Assembly: GCF_014641635.1 (NCBI RefSeq)
Contig: NZ_BMIC01000001.1
Location: 750,641 to 814,640 of the forward strand
Reading direction: 5' to 3'
Origin: Aquaticitalea lipolytica
GTDB taxonomy: Bacteria > Bacteroidota > Bacteroidia > Flavobacteriales > Flavobacteriaceae
Length of the DNA stretch: 64,000 nt
Position numbers and translations under genes: made by a program. Shown in pieces: positions 16,073 through 23,556 of the stretch. The notes beneath the pieces were generated by a model. It was not told where the DNA came from. It worked only from the letters and a program-made list of their open reading frames with translations, and did no database searches. The first letter of the stretch is position 1. Each line of letters starts with the position of its first letter.

Positions 16073-17905
16073 ATGTGGAACGATAACGAAACCAACTCTG
16101 ACTTTATAGATTTTCAGCACCTTGTAGGTGCTGTTACAAGTATAATTGATAATGAAGCCTTACTCCCTTGTAGTATTGGAATTTATGGGGATTGGGGAAG
16201 CGGTAAATCCAGTCTTATGAAAATGATTGGTGATAAATATAATGACGATGATGATATTCTAACAATTAGTTTTAATGGTTGGTTGTTTGAGGGATATGAA
16301 GACACAAAGACTGTCCTTATGAGTCGAATTGTTGATGAAATTATTAAGAAAAGAACTTTAGGAGAAAAAGGACTCAAGTTAGCCGCTAAGTTGCTGAGGA
16401 AAATAGACCTAATAAAATTAGGAAGGTCTGCTGTAAAGCATGGATTAGGGTATTTAACTATGGGGCCAGCTGGTGTTGCTCTTACCACATCAAGTGACAT
16501 TATAAAAAAGTTATCTACTACTAATTATGAGGACTACATTAAGACTCAAACAGAACAAGACCCAGATGAAGCTTTAAGGACAAATATCCAAGAGTTTCAT
16601 TTAAATTTTGAAGAGTTGATAAATGAAACAAAAATTAAAAAAATAATCGTATTTATAGATGATTTAGATAGGTGTTCACATGATACGGTTATTGCCACAT
16701 TGGAGGCAATTAAGCTTTTCCTTTTTGCCAAAAACACAGCCTTTGTTATTGGCGCGGATGAGCGTTTAATTAGATATGCAGTAAGGAGACGATTTCCTGA
16801 TATCCCAGGAGATAACACCGAAATTGGACGTGATTATCTTGAAAAATTAATTCAATATCCCATTAGAATACCTCCTTTGAACGGTCAAGAGCTAGCAGTT
16901 TATGTGAATCTTTTGTTTACCAGTCTTTATACTGATATAGGCGAGTTTGAATTTGTTAGAGAGAGTGTATTAAAGAAAAAGAATGAAGATCAATTTGGTT
17001 TTAATTTTGCTTTGGAAAATGTTGAAGATTTTGTAAAAAGCGCTAGCGAAGATTTAAAAGAGACATTGTCTTTGTCTGCTCAATTAATTCCAGTTTTGAC
17101 TGTCGGATTGAATGGCAATCCTAGGCAAACTAAAAGATTTTTAAATACATTGTTACTAAGACAAGAAATGGCTAAATCGAAAGGTGAAACCTTAAATAAA
17201 CGAATTTTGTCTAAGTTAATGCTCCTTGAATATTTTAAACCTGAAACTTTTAAAAGTTTTTACGAAGAGCAAGCAAATAATGATGGCATTGTACCAGAAA
17301 TAGGGCTTTTAGAGAAATATGCTAATGGGACTAATTCTAAGGATGATAAAGAACTAACTATTGAGCAAGATGCAAATTTACAAGACTCTTGGTTAAAAAA
17401 TTGGTATACACAAGCTCCCTTATTGGCAGATGAAAACTTGCAATCTTATTTCTATTATTCTCGGGATAAGCTTTCAGTTTCAGGGGTTAATTTGCAGAGG
17501 ATGAGTTCTCAAGCACAGGAAGTTTTTAGGAAATTGATGAGTGATTCTGAAACGATACGAAATTCAGCTTTAAAATTGGCTTCTTCTATAAGCATAGGTG
17601 ATGCTTCAGGCATTTACCAATCGTTGGCAGAAAAAATGACTCAAGAGGGAAAACAAAAAGGGGATACTTCCACACTTAAGCGTTTAATAGATTTTTGTAC
17701 TGTTAGGAGAGAACTTATATCTCAACTATTAAGTTTAATAAATAGTATGCCACATCAAGCTTTACCTTTGAGTGTTGCTACATGGGTAGAGGATATAGTT
17801 AAGGATTCGGATTATGAACCAATGGGGTCTAAGTTACTCCAAGTTTGGAGTACGAGCACAAGTAACAAAGGTCTTTCTAGAATAGCGAAACAAAAAATTA
17901 AATAG
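16073..17905 (+). CDS. qatA: QatA, KAP-family P-loop ATPase of the Qat anti-phage system
   Basis: The KAP NTPase core shows Walker A (GDWGSGKSS, about residues 38-46), the early SFNGWLFEGYED block, and Walker B IIVFIDDLDRC near 191-201. A hydrophobic stretch between them (LGYLTMGPAGVALTTSS) may be the membrane-type insertion of this family. At 610 residues it is the length expected for QatA. The next three genes complete the known order QatA-QatB-QatC-QatD, a phage-resistance operon first defined by systematic screens of defence islands. Its role is probably sensing or energising the complex. Confidence 0.92.
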   Translation: MWNDNETNSDFIDFQHLVGAVTSIIDNEALLPCSIGIYGDWGSGKSSLMKMIGDKYNDDDDILTISFNGWLFEGYEDTKTVLMSRIVDEIIKKRTLGEKGLKLAAKLLRKIDLIKLGRSAVKHGLGYLTMGPAGVALTTSSDIIKKLSTTNYEDYIKTQTEQDPDEALRTNIQEFHLNFEELINETKIKKIIVFIDDLDRCSHDTVIATLEAIKLFLFAKNTAFVIGADERLIRYAVRRRFPDIPGDNTEIGRDYLEKLIQYPIRIPPLNGQELAVYVNLLFTSLYTDIGEFEFVRESVLKKKNEDQFGFNFALENVEDFVKSASEDLKETLSLSAQLIPVLTVGLNGNPRQTKRFLNTLLLRQEMAKSKGETLNKRILSKLMLLEYFKPETFKSFYEEQANNDGIVPEIGLLEKYANGTNSKDDKELTIEQDANLQDSWLKNWYTQAPLLADENLQSYFYYSRDKLSVSGVNLQRMSSQAQEVFRKLMSDSETIRNSALKLASSISIGDASGIYQSLAEKMTQEGKQKGDTSTLKRLIDFCTVRRELISQLLSLINSMPHQALPLSVATWVEDIVKDSDYEPMGSKLLQVWSTSTSNKGLSRIAKQKIK

Positions 17906-17917
17906 AAGTATATAACT

Positions 17918-18772
17918 ATGGGAACATCAGGATCAGGAGGAGGACCTAAAGGCAAAACACCATTGCTTCCAAATTGGGCTTTACCAAGTGGCTCCCCAGA
18001 AACACCAGAAGAAGAAAATCAGGATGGGCAAGAGGGAAGTAATGATGAACAACAAGACGAGAGTTCACCTTTAGAACAAGATAATAGTCCCCAACCAACA
18101 CAAGATTTATCATCCACAAAAGGCTATTTGACAAGAATTGCCAATGGAACGAAGGGTGCAAGTTTCAAAAAATTCGCTAAGTCTTATGTGTCGTCTAGTG
18201 GTGGTTCAAAAGGGGCAACTAGAGGTTCTAGAGCTGGTATAAATACTGGCGGTAATTATATTGGCTTTTGGGGCGGTGTCTCAAAAAATGGTTTTGAGCA
18301 GACACTTAGAAATTATAATTTATCTGATTGTATAGGAAAATCTACAGAAGAAGTATTTGCCAGAATTGCTGATGAGATTGCTCCTATTGGTTCAACTAAC
18401 GATGATGCTATTGCTCGTTCTGCTGTTATGATGGCAATGGAACAACTTTACAATAAACTAGAAGACCAAGGTCAAGACATAGACTCATTGGATAGCTTAG
18501 ATAAGGATATGTTAACTGAAACTGTATTGGAATTTGTTAGTGCCTATATCTTTAAAAAATTTGTTTATGAGGCTGGACTAGCTCTAGAGAGAAATAACTT
18601 AACTGAAACTGAAGCTATAGACTTAGAAAATGAAATGAAAACATTTATTAAAGAAGAGGTAAAATCCAACTTTAAAAAAATTGATGTTACAGAAATTGAC
18701 TTAAATAGCGGTCAAGGACAAAAGATAATAACAGAGGTATTTGATTTAGCATATTCAACATTAGAAAAATGA
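17918..18772 (+). CDS. qatB: QatB, Qat system component
   Basis: QatB has no known enzymatic fold. This 284-residue protein starts with a low-complexity segment rich in Gly, Pro, Gln and Ser (residues 1-70), continues with a Gly-rich stretch (SSSGGSKGATRGSRAGINTG) and ends in a helical domain. The identification rests on its position between qatA (12 bases) and qatC (four-base ATGA overlap) and on its size. The disordered start is typical of proteins that bridge partners. Confidence 0.85.
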   Translation: MGTSGSGGGPKGKTPLLPNWALPSGSPETPEEENQDGQEGSNDEQQDESSPLEQDNSPQPTQDLSSTKGYLTRIANGTKGASFKKFAKSYVSSSGGSKGATRGSRAGINTGGNYIGFWGGVSKNGFEQTLRNYNLSDCIGKSTEEVFARIADEIAPIGSTNDDAIARSAVMMAMEQLYNKLEDQGQDIDSLDSLDKDMLTETVLEFVSAYIFKKFVYEAGLALERNNLTETEAIDLENEMKTFIKEEVKSNFKKIDVTEIDLNSGQGQKIITEVFDLAYSTLEK

Positions 18773-20106
18773 AAACTTGGAATATAATTATTAAGCACGA
18801 TACGAAGGATTCTTTTGATGTGGAAATTTCATCCGCAGAGGAAAAATTAAGTATTAACACGTATGATATAAAAGATCAGAACTCAATTTTAAGCACAAAC
18901 GTATTTAAAGAGTTCGATAAACTTAATTTAACCCCAAGTCTAATGGCAAAAGACCTCATGCATTTAGCCTTGAGTGTTTATACTATAGACCAGATTGTAT
19001 CTAGAGATAGGTATGGTTTTCAAGGTTGGAGTAGACATTTTAAAATAAATTACCCAGTCTATTCATTAAATGAATGGGACGCTGTCAAAATTAAATTAGA
19101 AAAATTATTGTCTTTTTTAAGTGGTGATAAATGGGAAATTGAATTTAGAAAAAAAGTAGATTCAAATGGAAAACAAATGGAATTAATATCAAATCCTAAT
19201 CCATTGAAAATCCAAAAAGTTGCTTTATTTTCAGGCGGATTAGATTCATTCGTTGGAGCGATAGATTTATTAGAAAACAAAACCAAAGTTGCGTTCGTGA
19301 GCCATTATAAACGTGGGTCTGAAGGTAGTGTTCAAACTAAATTATATAGTGAATTATCAAATTATTATGGTGATAAGGCATTTGCGTTTAGTCAGTTTTA
19401 TGTACAGCCCAAACAAAAACACAAAAATGCAACAAAGGAAATCAGCTCTAGGGCAAGGTCATTTCTATTTATATGTTTGGGGCTTACAGTTGCAAATTCA
19501 CTCGGGGATGATATTGAATTTATCATACCAGAAAACGGTCTTATTTCATTAAATGTACCTTTAACAGGCACTCGTCTTAGTAGTCACAGTACTAGGACGA
19601 CACATCCTTTCTACATATCACTATTTATTGAGATTATAAGGGAATTAGGCATTGAAAATGAGGTTTACAACCCTTACCAGTTAAAAACTAAAGGTGAAAT
19701 GATGGCTGAATGTAAAAATCAGAAAATTTTAAAAAAACTTTCACCAACGACATTGTCCTGTTCTCATTCTGAAATTAGTCGCTATGCGAAGCTTCCACCT
19801 GGAATTCATTGTGGGTATTGTGTCCCATGTATCATAAGGCGGTCAGCAGAGAAAAAAAGCAATATAACGGGTACTCAATATGTTCATGACATAACAAAAT
19901 CTACACCGCATCCTAAGAAAAAATCTGGCAGTGACATTCGAGCTTTCAAACTAGCCCTTAAAAGACTTGAGGGTAAATCCAAAGAGTCAGTCATGTTTGA
20001 TTTATTAAGTTCTGGGTCACTCCCGTTTGAATCAAAAGATGACCTGTATTTATATATTGACACTTATTTACGCGGAATGGACGAGGTAAACGAATTTTTA
20101 AAATGA
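18769..20106 (+). CDS. qatC: QatC, QueC-like PP-loop enzyme of the Qat system
   Basis: A PP-loop ATP-pyrophosphatase motif (LFSGGLDSFVG, about residues 152-162) and a C-terminal zinc cluster (SCSHSEI, then HCGYCVPC near 346-353) make this a relative of QueC, the 7-cyano-7-deazaguanine synthase. The N-terminal 145 residues are specific to the defence-system version. In related systems QueC-like proteins modify a partner protein rather than make a free base, so its target may be QatB or another component; this is inference. It overlaps both neighbours by four bases. Confidence 0.9.
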   Translation: MKTWNIIIKHDTKDSFDVEISSAEEKLSINTYDIKDQNSILSTNVFKEFDKLNLTPSLMAKDLMHLALSVYTIDQIVSRDRYGFQGWSRHFKINYPVYSLNEWDAVKIKLEKLLSFLSGDKWEIEFRKKVDSNGKQMELISNPNPLKIQKVALFSGGLDSFVGAIDLLENKTKVAFVSHYKRGSEGSVQTKLYSELSNYYGDKAFAFSQFYVQPKQKHKNATKEISSRARSFLFICLGLTVANSLGDDIEFIIPENGLISLNVPLTGTRLSSHSTRTTHPFYISLFIEIIRELGIENEVYNPYQLKTKGEMMAECKNQKILKKLSPTTLSCSHSEISRYAKLPPGIHCGYCVPCIIRRSAEKKSNITGTQYVHDITKSTPHPKKKSGSDIRAFKLALKRLEGKSKESVMFDLLSSGSLPFESKDDLYLYIDTYLRGMDEVNEFLK

Positions 20107-20843
20107 GATATCATGACACGCACTTCCACTTAGATTTAATGCCTAATCCAGAGGGTATTGCTGAAAAGATAGAGCAAAATAAAGTCTATACTATCGCCGT
20201 AACGAACAGCCCAACTGTTTTTTTCTATACAGAAAAAATATCGCTAAATAAAAGGTTCTTAAGACCAGCCTTAGGGCTTCATCCTGAATTAGCTTTTGAG
20301 AGGCAAAATGAAATAGACCAATTTATTAAGTTACTTCCAAAAGCTAAATATATAGGTGAAATTGGATTGGATAATTTTAAAAAGTCACCTGAGAATTTTA
20401 AGACTCAAAAATTAGTGTTTGAGAAAATAATTGAAGCTTGCGATAAAGAGGGTGGCAAAATATTGACAATTCATAGCCGAAAGGCTGAAAAAGAAGTACT
20501 CAATATTATTGGCGATAAGTTCTCAGGAAAGATTATTCTTCATTGGTATTCCGGTTCTTTGAGAGAGCTTGATCGTGCAATATCGATTGGGGCTTATTTC
20601 TCGATTAACCACTCAATGACAAAGTCTAAGAATGGGCAAAAAATTATTGAACGAATTCCTTTAAATAAACTATTAATAGAAACAGATGGCCCTTTTACTT
20701 CGCTAAACTCAAAGCCTTTTATTCCTACTTCCGTTGATATTATTCTTGATAGCCTAGTAAGATTAAAATCTAATCATGAAAATAGTGACATAGTTAGAGA
20801 GAGAATCCTAAAAAATTTTTACGACTTAATTAATGTAAATTAA
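20103..20843 (+). CDS. qatD: QatD, TatD-like metal-dependent nuclease of the Qat system
   Basis: All TatD-type metal ligands are visible: THFHLD near residue 7, GEIGLD near residue 83, IHSRKAE, LHWYSG and LIETDGPF near 196. It should be a TIM-barrel hydrolase acting on DNA or another phosphoester. At 246 residues it is a normal TatD length. The ATGA overlap with qatC shows tight coupling. It is probably the effector arm of the system, though this has not been shown from this sequence. Confidence 0.92.
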   Translation: MRYHDTHFHLDLMPNPEGIAEKIEQNKVYTIAVTNSPTVFFYTEKISLNKRFLRPALGLHPELAFERQNEIDQFIKLLPKAKYIGEIGLDNFKKSPENFKTQKLVFEKIIEACDKEGGKILTIHSRKAEKEVLNIIGDKFSGKIILHWYSGSLRELDRAISIGAYFSINHSMTKSKNGQKIIERIPLNKLLIETDGPFTSLNSKPFIPTSVDIILDSLVRLKSNHENSDIVRERILKNFYDLINVN

Positions 20844-20883
20844 TTGGTGGCATTAGATAGTATTTGACATCTTTTAGTTTCAA

Positions 20884-20915
20884 TGCTTAAATGCTTCCAT
20901 ATTTGCTTCTAAAAA
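20884..20915 (+). repeat. TGCTTCC repeat cluster, left of tRNA fragment
   Basis: TGCTT occurs at 20884, 20892 and 20904. The last two are 12 bases apart and are part of ATGCTTCCATAT and TTGCTTCTAAAA. The same 12-base unit occurs twice at 21241-21264, on the other side of the tRNA fragment. This suits arm-type integrase binding sites. Confidence 0.45.
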
Positions 20916-20995
20916 GTAATCGCAAATGGTTAATGTTTGATAATAATATTTAAATTCAACAGGTTAAGTTGGGTAAAGAGATTGATAAAATCAGT

Positions 20996-21033
20996 TTTTC
21001 AGTCGTTTGCTCTACCAACTGAGCTATCAGGGC
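20996..21033 (-). pseudogene. tRNA-Phe(GAA) 5' half, attachment-site remnant
   Basis: Reading on the minus strand, the 38 bases start GCCCTGATAGCTCAGTTGG and run through the D arm, the 27-31 strand and the anticodon loop CTGAAAA (anticodon GAA). They stop exactly at position 38. The following bases do not restore the anticodon stem, and no T arm or acceptor 3' strand follows. It cannot be a working tRNA. The adjacent P4-type integrase suggests an attachment-core remnant. Confidence 0.7.
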
Positions 21034-21132
21034 ACACCGTACAAATACGGACTATGAGTGTATAGATATATTTCTTCGCTTTGTCCAGTATTATTTGTAG
21101 GTGTTGATGATAAAGGCGTAGAGGGTTTTACT

Positions 21133-21139
21133 GTGCGTA
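21133..21139 (+). promoter_or_regulatory. GTGCGTA motif upstream of the integrase gene
   Basis: It lies 68 bases before the integrase start codon, and the same heptamer occurs in four other control regions of the island. It may be an operator of the element's regulator. Confidence 0.35.
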
Positions 21140-21206
21140 TCAGTACTCCCCGATTTTAAGTATTCAAGCATTAACTATTTGTTTTCAAGAAAGGACAGAT
21201 TGCATA

Positions 21207-22661
21207 ATGCAGTACTTAAATTCAGACAAAAACACCAAATTTGCTTCCAAATTTGCTTCCAAAAAAGTTACTTCGCTAAAATTTACAGACCCTACAATAA
21301 GACATTTAAAAACAGATAAAAGCAAAATTTTCTGGTGTAAAGGGTTGTCAGGTTTCGGTATAAGGGTGTCACCGAAAGGAACAAAAACCTGGGTGTATTA
21401 CTACCGAATTAACAAAACACAACGAAAGTTGAATTTAGGAAGATACCCTAAAGTTTGCTTGAGTGAAGCGCATCGATTGTATAATGAAGCCAAAACAAAG
21501 GTTGAGTGCGGAACAGACCCAAGTGATGAACTAAAAAAGTTAAAAAAACAGTTTGATGAAGAGCTGACTGTCAAACAACTCGTAGAACTATATTTAGAAC
21601 ATTCAAAAAAGTCAGGAAAAAAGAGCTATAAAGTCGAAGAAAAATGCTTGAAAAAAGATTTAATCTCTCATTTAGGAAAAAGAAAAATTACTACAATCGA
21701 ACCAAAAGACTTGGCTAAAATCTTCAATGAAATCATTACAATAAGGGAAGCTCCTAGTAGTGCAACCCATCTTTACAGTTACATAAGACGGATATTTAAT
21801 TTTGCCTCAGATATGGGATTGATGAGACGTAGAGATAATCCTTGTTTAGACATCAAGCTAAATATCAAGAAAAAGAAAAGAAACAGACATCTCACACCCC
21901 AAGAGATATACTTGTTTTGGTATGGAGTTGATAAAATCAAAATGACCCCTATTGTTAGATATGCCTTAAAATTTATGTTGCTGACCCTAGCCAGAGGTGG
22001 TGAAGTAAGGCAAATGAAATGGTCCGATATTGATTTTAATGAACGTATTTGGACATTGCCAAGAACAAAGAATGGTCATTTGCATCGAATATATCTTAAT
22101 GATAAAGCAATGAACATCTTGAAAGAGGTCGGAAAATACACAGAAGGAAAGGGTTTGGTGTTTGGCTCAACTGGACAGTATTCAAAATGTGGTGTTATAA
22201 AGACAAATCTTAAACCATTGCACAATCGGACTCTTTGCCAGCCCATAAAACGTCATTTCAACGTCTTTAAAATCAAAGAACCCTTCACACCTCACGATCT
22301 AAGAAGAACTGGGGCTACAATCTTAGCAGGTCTATTTGGTCGCCAGGACTTGGTAAAGATGTGCCTAAACCACGTAAGGAATGATATTACCGATGTTTAT
22401 GACCAATACACTTATGATGTTGAAAAGAAGAATGCAATGAACGCCCTCAATAAAGCTATTAATTTAATTATTGATAGCCCAAATATTGAGAGCGTCCCTA
22501 CATTTGATGTACTCAGACAAGAGATATTACCTTTAGATATTATTCTTAACCGTCATGAACCTCTGAAGAAGAATAAGAACATGGATTTTCTAGCCACTGT
22601 TTCACATCCTGTATCCTATAAGCTTTCCTTTGACCTAAAGCCGTTATCGAATGTAACTTAG
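21207..22661 (+). CDS. int: P4-type tyrosine integrase (DUF4102 arm domain)
   Basis: The protein recombines the element with its attachment site. Residues 20-110 are the arm-binding DUF4102 domain (WCKGLSGFGIRVSPKGTKTW). A SAM-like core-binding domain follows, then the catalytic domain with Arg in LARGGEVRQMKWSDI (about 260-267), HDLRR (about 363-367), the His of LNHVRND near 388 and the Tyr of DVYDQYTY near 397. The total of 484 residues is slightly long, because about 60 residues follow the catalytic part and overlap the convergent AlpA-like gene by 116 bases. P4-type integrases usually target tRNA genes, which fits the tRNA-Phe fragment just upstream. Confidence 0.93.
   Translation: MQYLNSDKNTKFASKFASKKVTSLKFTDPTIRHLKTDKSKIFWCKGLSGFGIRVSPKGTKTWVYYYRINKTQRKLNLGRYPKVCLSEAHRLYNEAKTKVECGTDPSDELKKLKKQFDEELTVKQLVELYLEHSKKSGKKSYKVEEKCLKKDLISHLGKRKITTIEPKDLAKIFNEIITIREAPSSATHLYSYIRRIFNFASDMGLMRRRDNPCLDIKLNIKKKKRNRHLTPQEIYLFWYGVDKIKMTPIVRYALKFMLLTLARGGEVRQMKWSDIDFNERIWTLPRTKNGHLHRIYLNDKAMNILKEVGKYTEGKGLVFGSTGQYSKCGVIKTNLKPLHNRTLCQPIKRHFNVFKIKEPFTPHDLRRTGATILAGLFGRQDLVKMCLNHVRNDITDVYDQYTYDVEKKNAMNALNKAINLIIDSPNIESVPTFDVLRQEILPLDIILNRHEPLKKNKNMDFLATVSHPVSYKLSFDLKPLSNVT
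21241..21264 (+). repeat. two tandem 12-bp TTGCTTCCAAAT-like repeats inside the start of int
   Basis: The unit TTGCTTCCAAA occurs at 21241 and 21253, producing the repeated peptide KFASKFASK. The same unit lies on the far side of the tRNA fragment at 20891-20915. Binding-site function is inferred from the arrangement. Confidence 0.5.
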
Positions 22662-22836
22662 GAAACCTACCTGCCTTACGTTCCCTATACTGCGTTGTTT
22701 TATCCAATGTAGTGGCTATCTCAGCAGTCTTGATTGAAATAAAGGCATTCATATCGATTAAAAGTTGGGTAACAACTTTAGTCTCTTCGTCAGGGTCGAG
22801 GAGAATAACATCATTATTTGTAATTGTTTTTACCAT
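22546..22836 (-). CDS. AlpA/MerR-type DNA-binding protein, candidate excisionase
   Basis: The 96-residue protein has a wHTH ending AGRFPKLHSITALGQRKAYR then IQDVKQWLENP, the pattern of AlpA-family regulators that activate excision of P4-like elements. An AAGGA-type Shine-Dalgarno precedes the ATG. The gene faces int and the last 116 bases of both overlap. It is divergent from the XRE gene across an operator-bearing region. As an excisionase or int regulator it would set the choice between integration and mobility. Confidence 0.7.
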   Translation of the reverse strand: MVKTITNNDVILLDPDEETKVVTQLLIDMNAFISIKTAEIATTLDKTTQYRERKAGRFPKLHSITALGQRKAYRIQDVKQWLENPCSYSSSEVHDG

Positions 22837-22895
22837 AGAGATTCCTTTCTGCTTTTCTATGAAAGAAATACCTAAGACTTAATGAAAGTATTGAA

Positions 22896-22967
22896 TACGC
22901 ACTAAAAACTACAACTGTAACGAATTTGTATTAATTTGTTTATGGAAAATTAACCATTGAGTGCGTA
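22896..22967. promoter_or_regulatory. paired operator: inverted TACGCACT ... AGTGCGTA
   Basis: The 8-base arms TACGCACT (22896-22903) and AGTGCGTA (22960-22967) are exact reverse complements separated by 56 bases. They lie between the divergent AlpA-like and XRE genes. This is a usual position for an autoregulated control region. The core GTGCGTA also occurs before int, before the relaxase and at 5434. Confidence 0.55.
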
Positions 22968-23017
22968 AGCTCCAGTCCAATTAGTTTTTAAAAGGAATTA
23001 CAACAAGGAGGTCTATT

Positions 23018-23344
23018 ATGACTATGAAGTTTAATTACCCCAATAAAACTAGAACTGACTTTCTAAAGGATGTCGTGTTACTACTCATAGCCAGACGGCT
23101 CGAACTTGGAATTACCCAAGACGAGTTAAACCATACGCTAGGTGTTGCTGACCGATTGGTAAGTAAATGGGAATGTGGTGTAAGAACTCCCACATCATTC
23201 CATTTATATTGCTGGGCTGATGCTTTAGAAAGCATGATTACTATTACTGCTAACGATAACAGCCCACCTTCTATTTCTGATGAAATGGAAAAAGCAGTCA
23301 ATGACAACATTTTATTTAATGTTCATCATTTTACAAAAGAGTAG
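23018..23344 (+). CDS. XRE-family helix-turn-helix regulator
   Basis: The HTH (RRLELGITQDELNHTLGVAD, then RLVSKWECGVRTP) lies at about residues 28-60. The start is set by a perfect AAGGAGG six bases before the ATG, a signal normally absent from Bacteroidota genes. The acidic C-terminal tail has no known domain. The gene is divergent from the candidate excisionase and probably controls itself and other element genes through the repeated GTGCGTA sites; that link is inference. Confidence 0.8.
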   Translation: MTMKFNYPNKTRTDFLKDVVLLLIARRLELGITQDELNHTLGVADRLVSKWECGVRTPTSFHLYCWADALESMITITANDNSPPSISDEMEKAVNDNILFNVHHFTKE

Positions 23345-23365
23345 TAATCTAAAACATAAACCAAA

Positions 23366-23419
23366 GAAAAGAGATAGTAGTTAATGGTATTAAATATCAA
23401 ACAGCTACTTTCTCTTTTC
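23366..23419 (+). terminator. long hairpin after the XRE gene
   Basis: GAAAAGAGATAGTAG (23366-23380) pairs with CTACTTTCTCTTTTC (23405-23419) at 14 of 15 positions around a 24-base loop. It lies 20 bases past the stop codon. The T-rich second arm suits a terminator. Confidence 0.5.
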
Positions 23420-23437
23420 AATTTACATTACATAAAT

Positions 23438-23452
23438 ATGACACAATGTCAT
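23438..23452. promoter_or_regulatory. inverted repeat ATGACA-CAA-TGTCAT upstream of the Argonaute gene
   Basis: The two six-base arms are perfect, separated by three bases, about 105 bases before the Argonaute start codon. A dimeric regulator site is likely; no regulator is identified. Confidence 0.4.
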
Positions 23453-23556
23453 TTTTAATTATCCTTTTAGTTGATTTATATGTGTTTAAAGTGCCATATT
23501 AATTCCTATCAATCTTGGTATAGAAATTGAACTTTAACAGAATTTAACACATAATT

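Larger units (their letters stand above)
20844..21206. other. putative attachment region between Qat operon and integrase
   Basis: There is no gene here. In order it contains a repeat cluster (20884-20915), a tRNA-Phe 5' half (20996-21033, minus strand), a GTGCGTA copy (21133-21139) and the integrase promoter. The layout resembles an attachment site with core and arm sequences. Confidence 0.5.
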
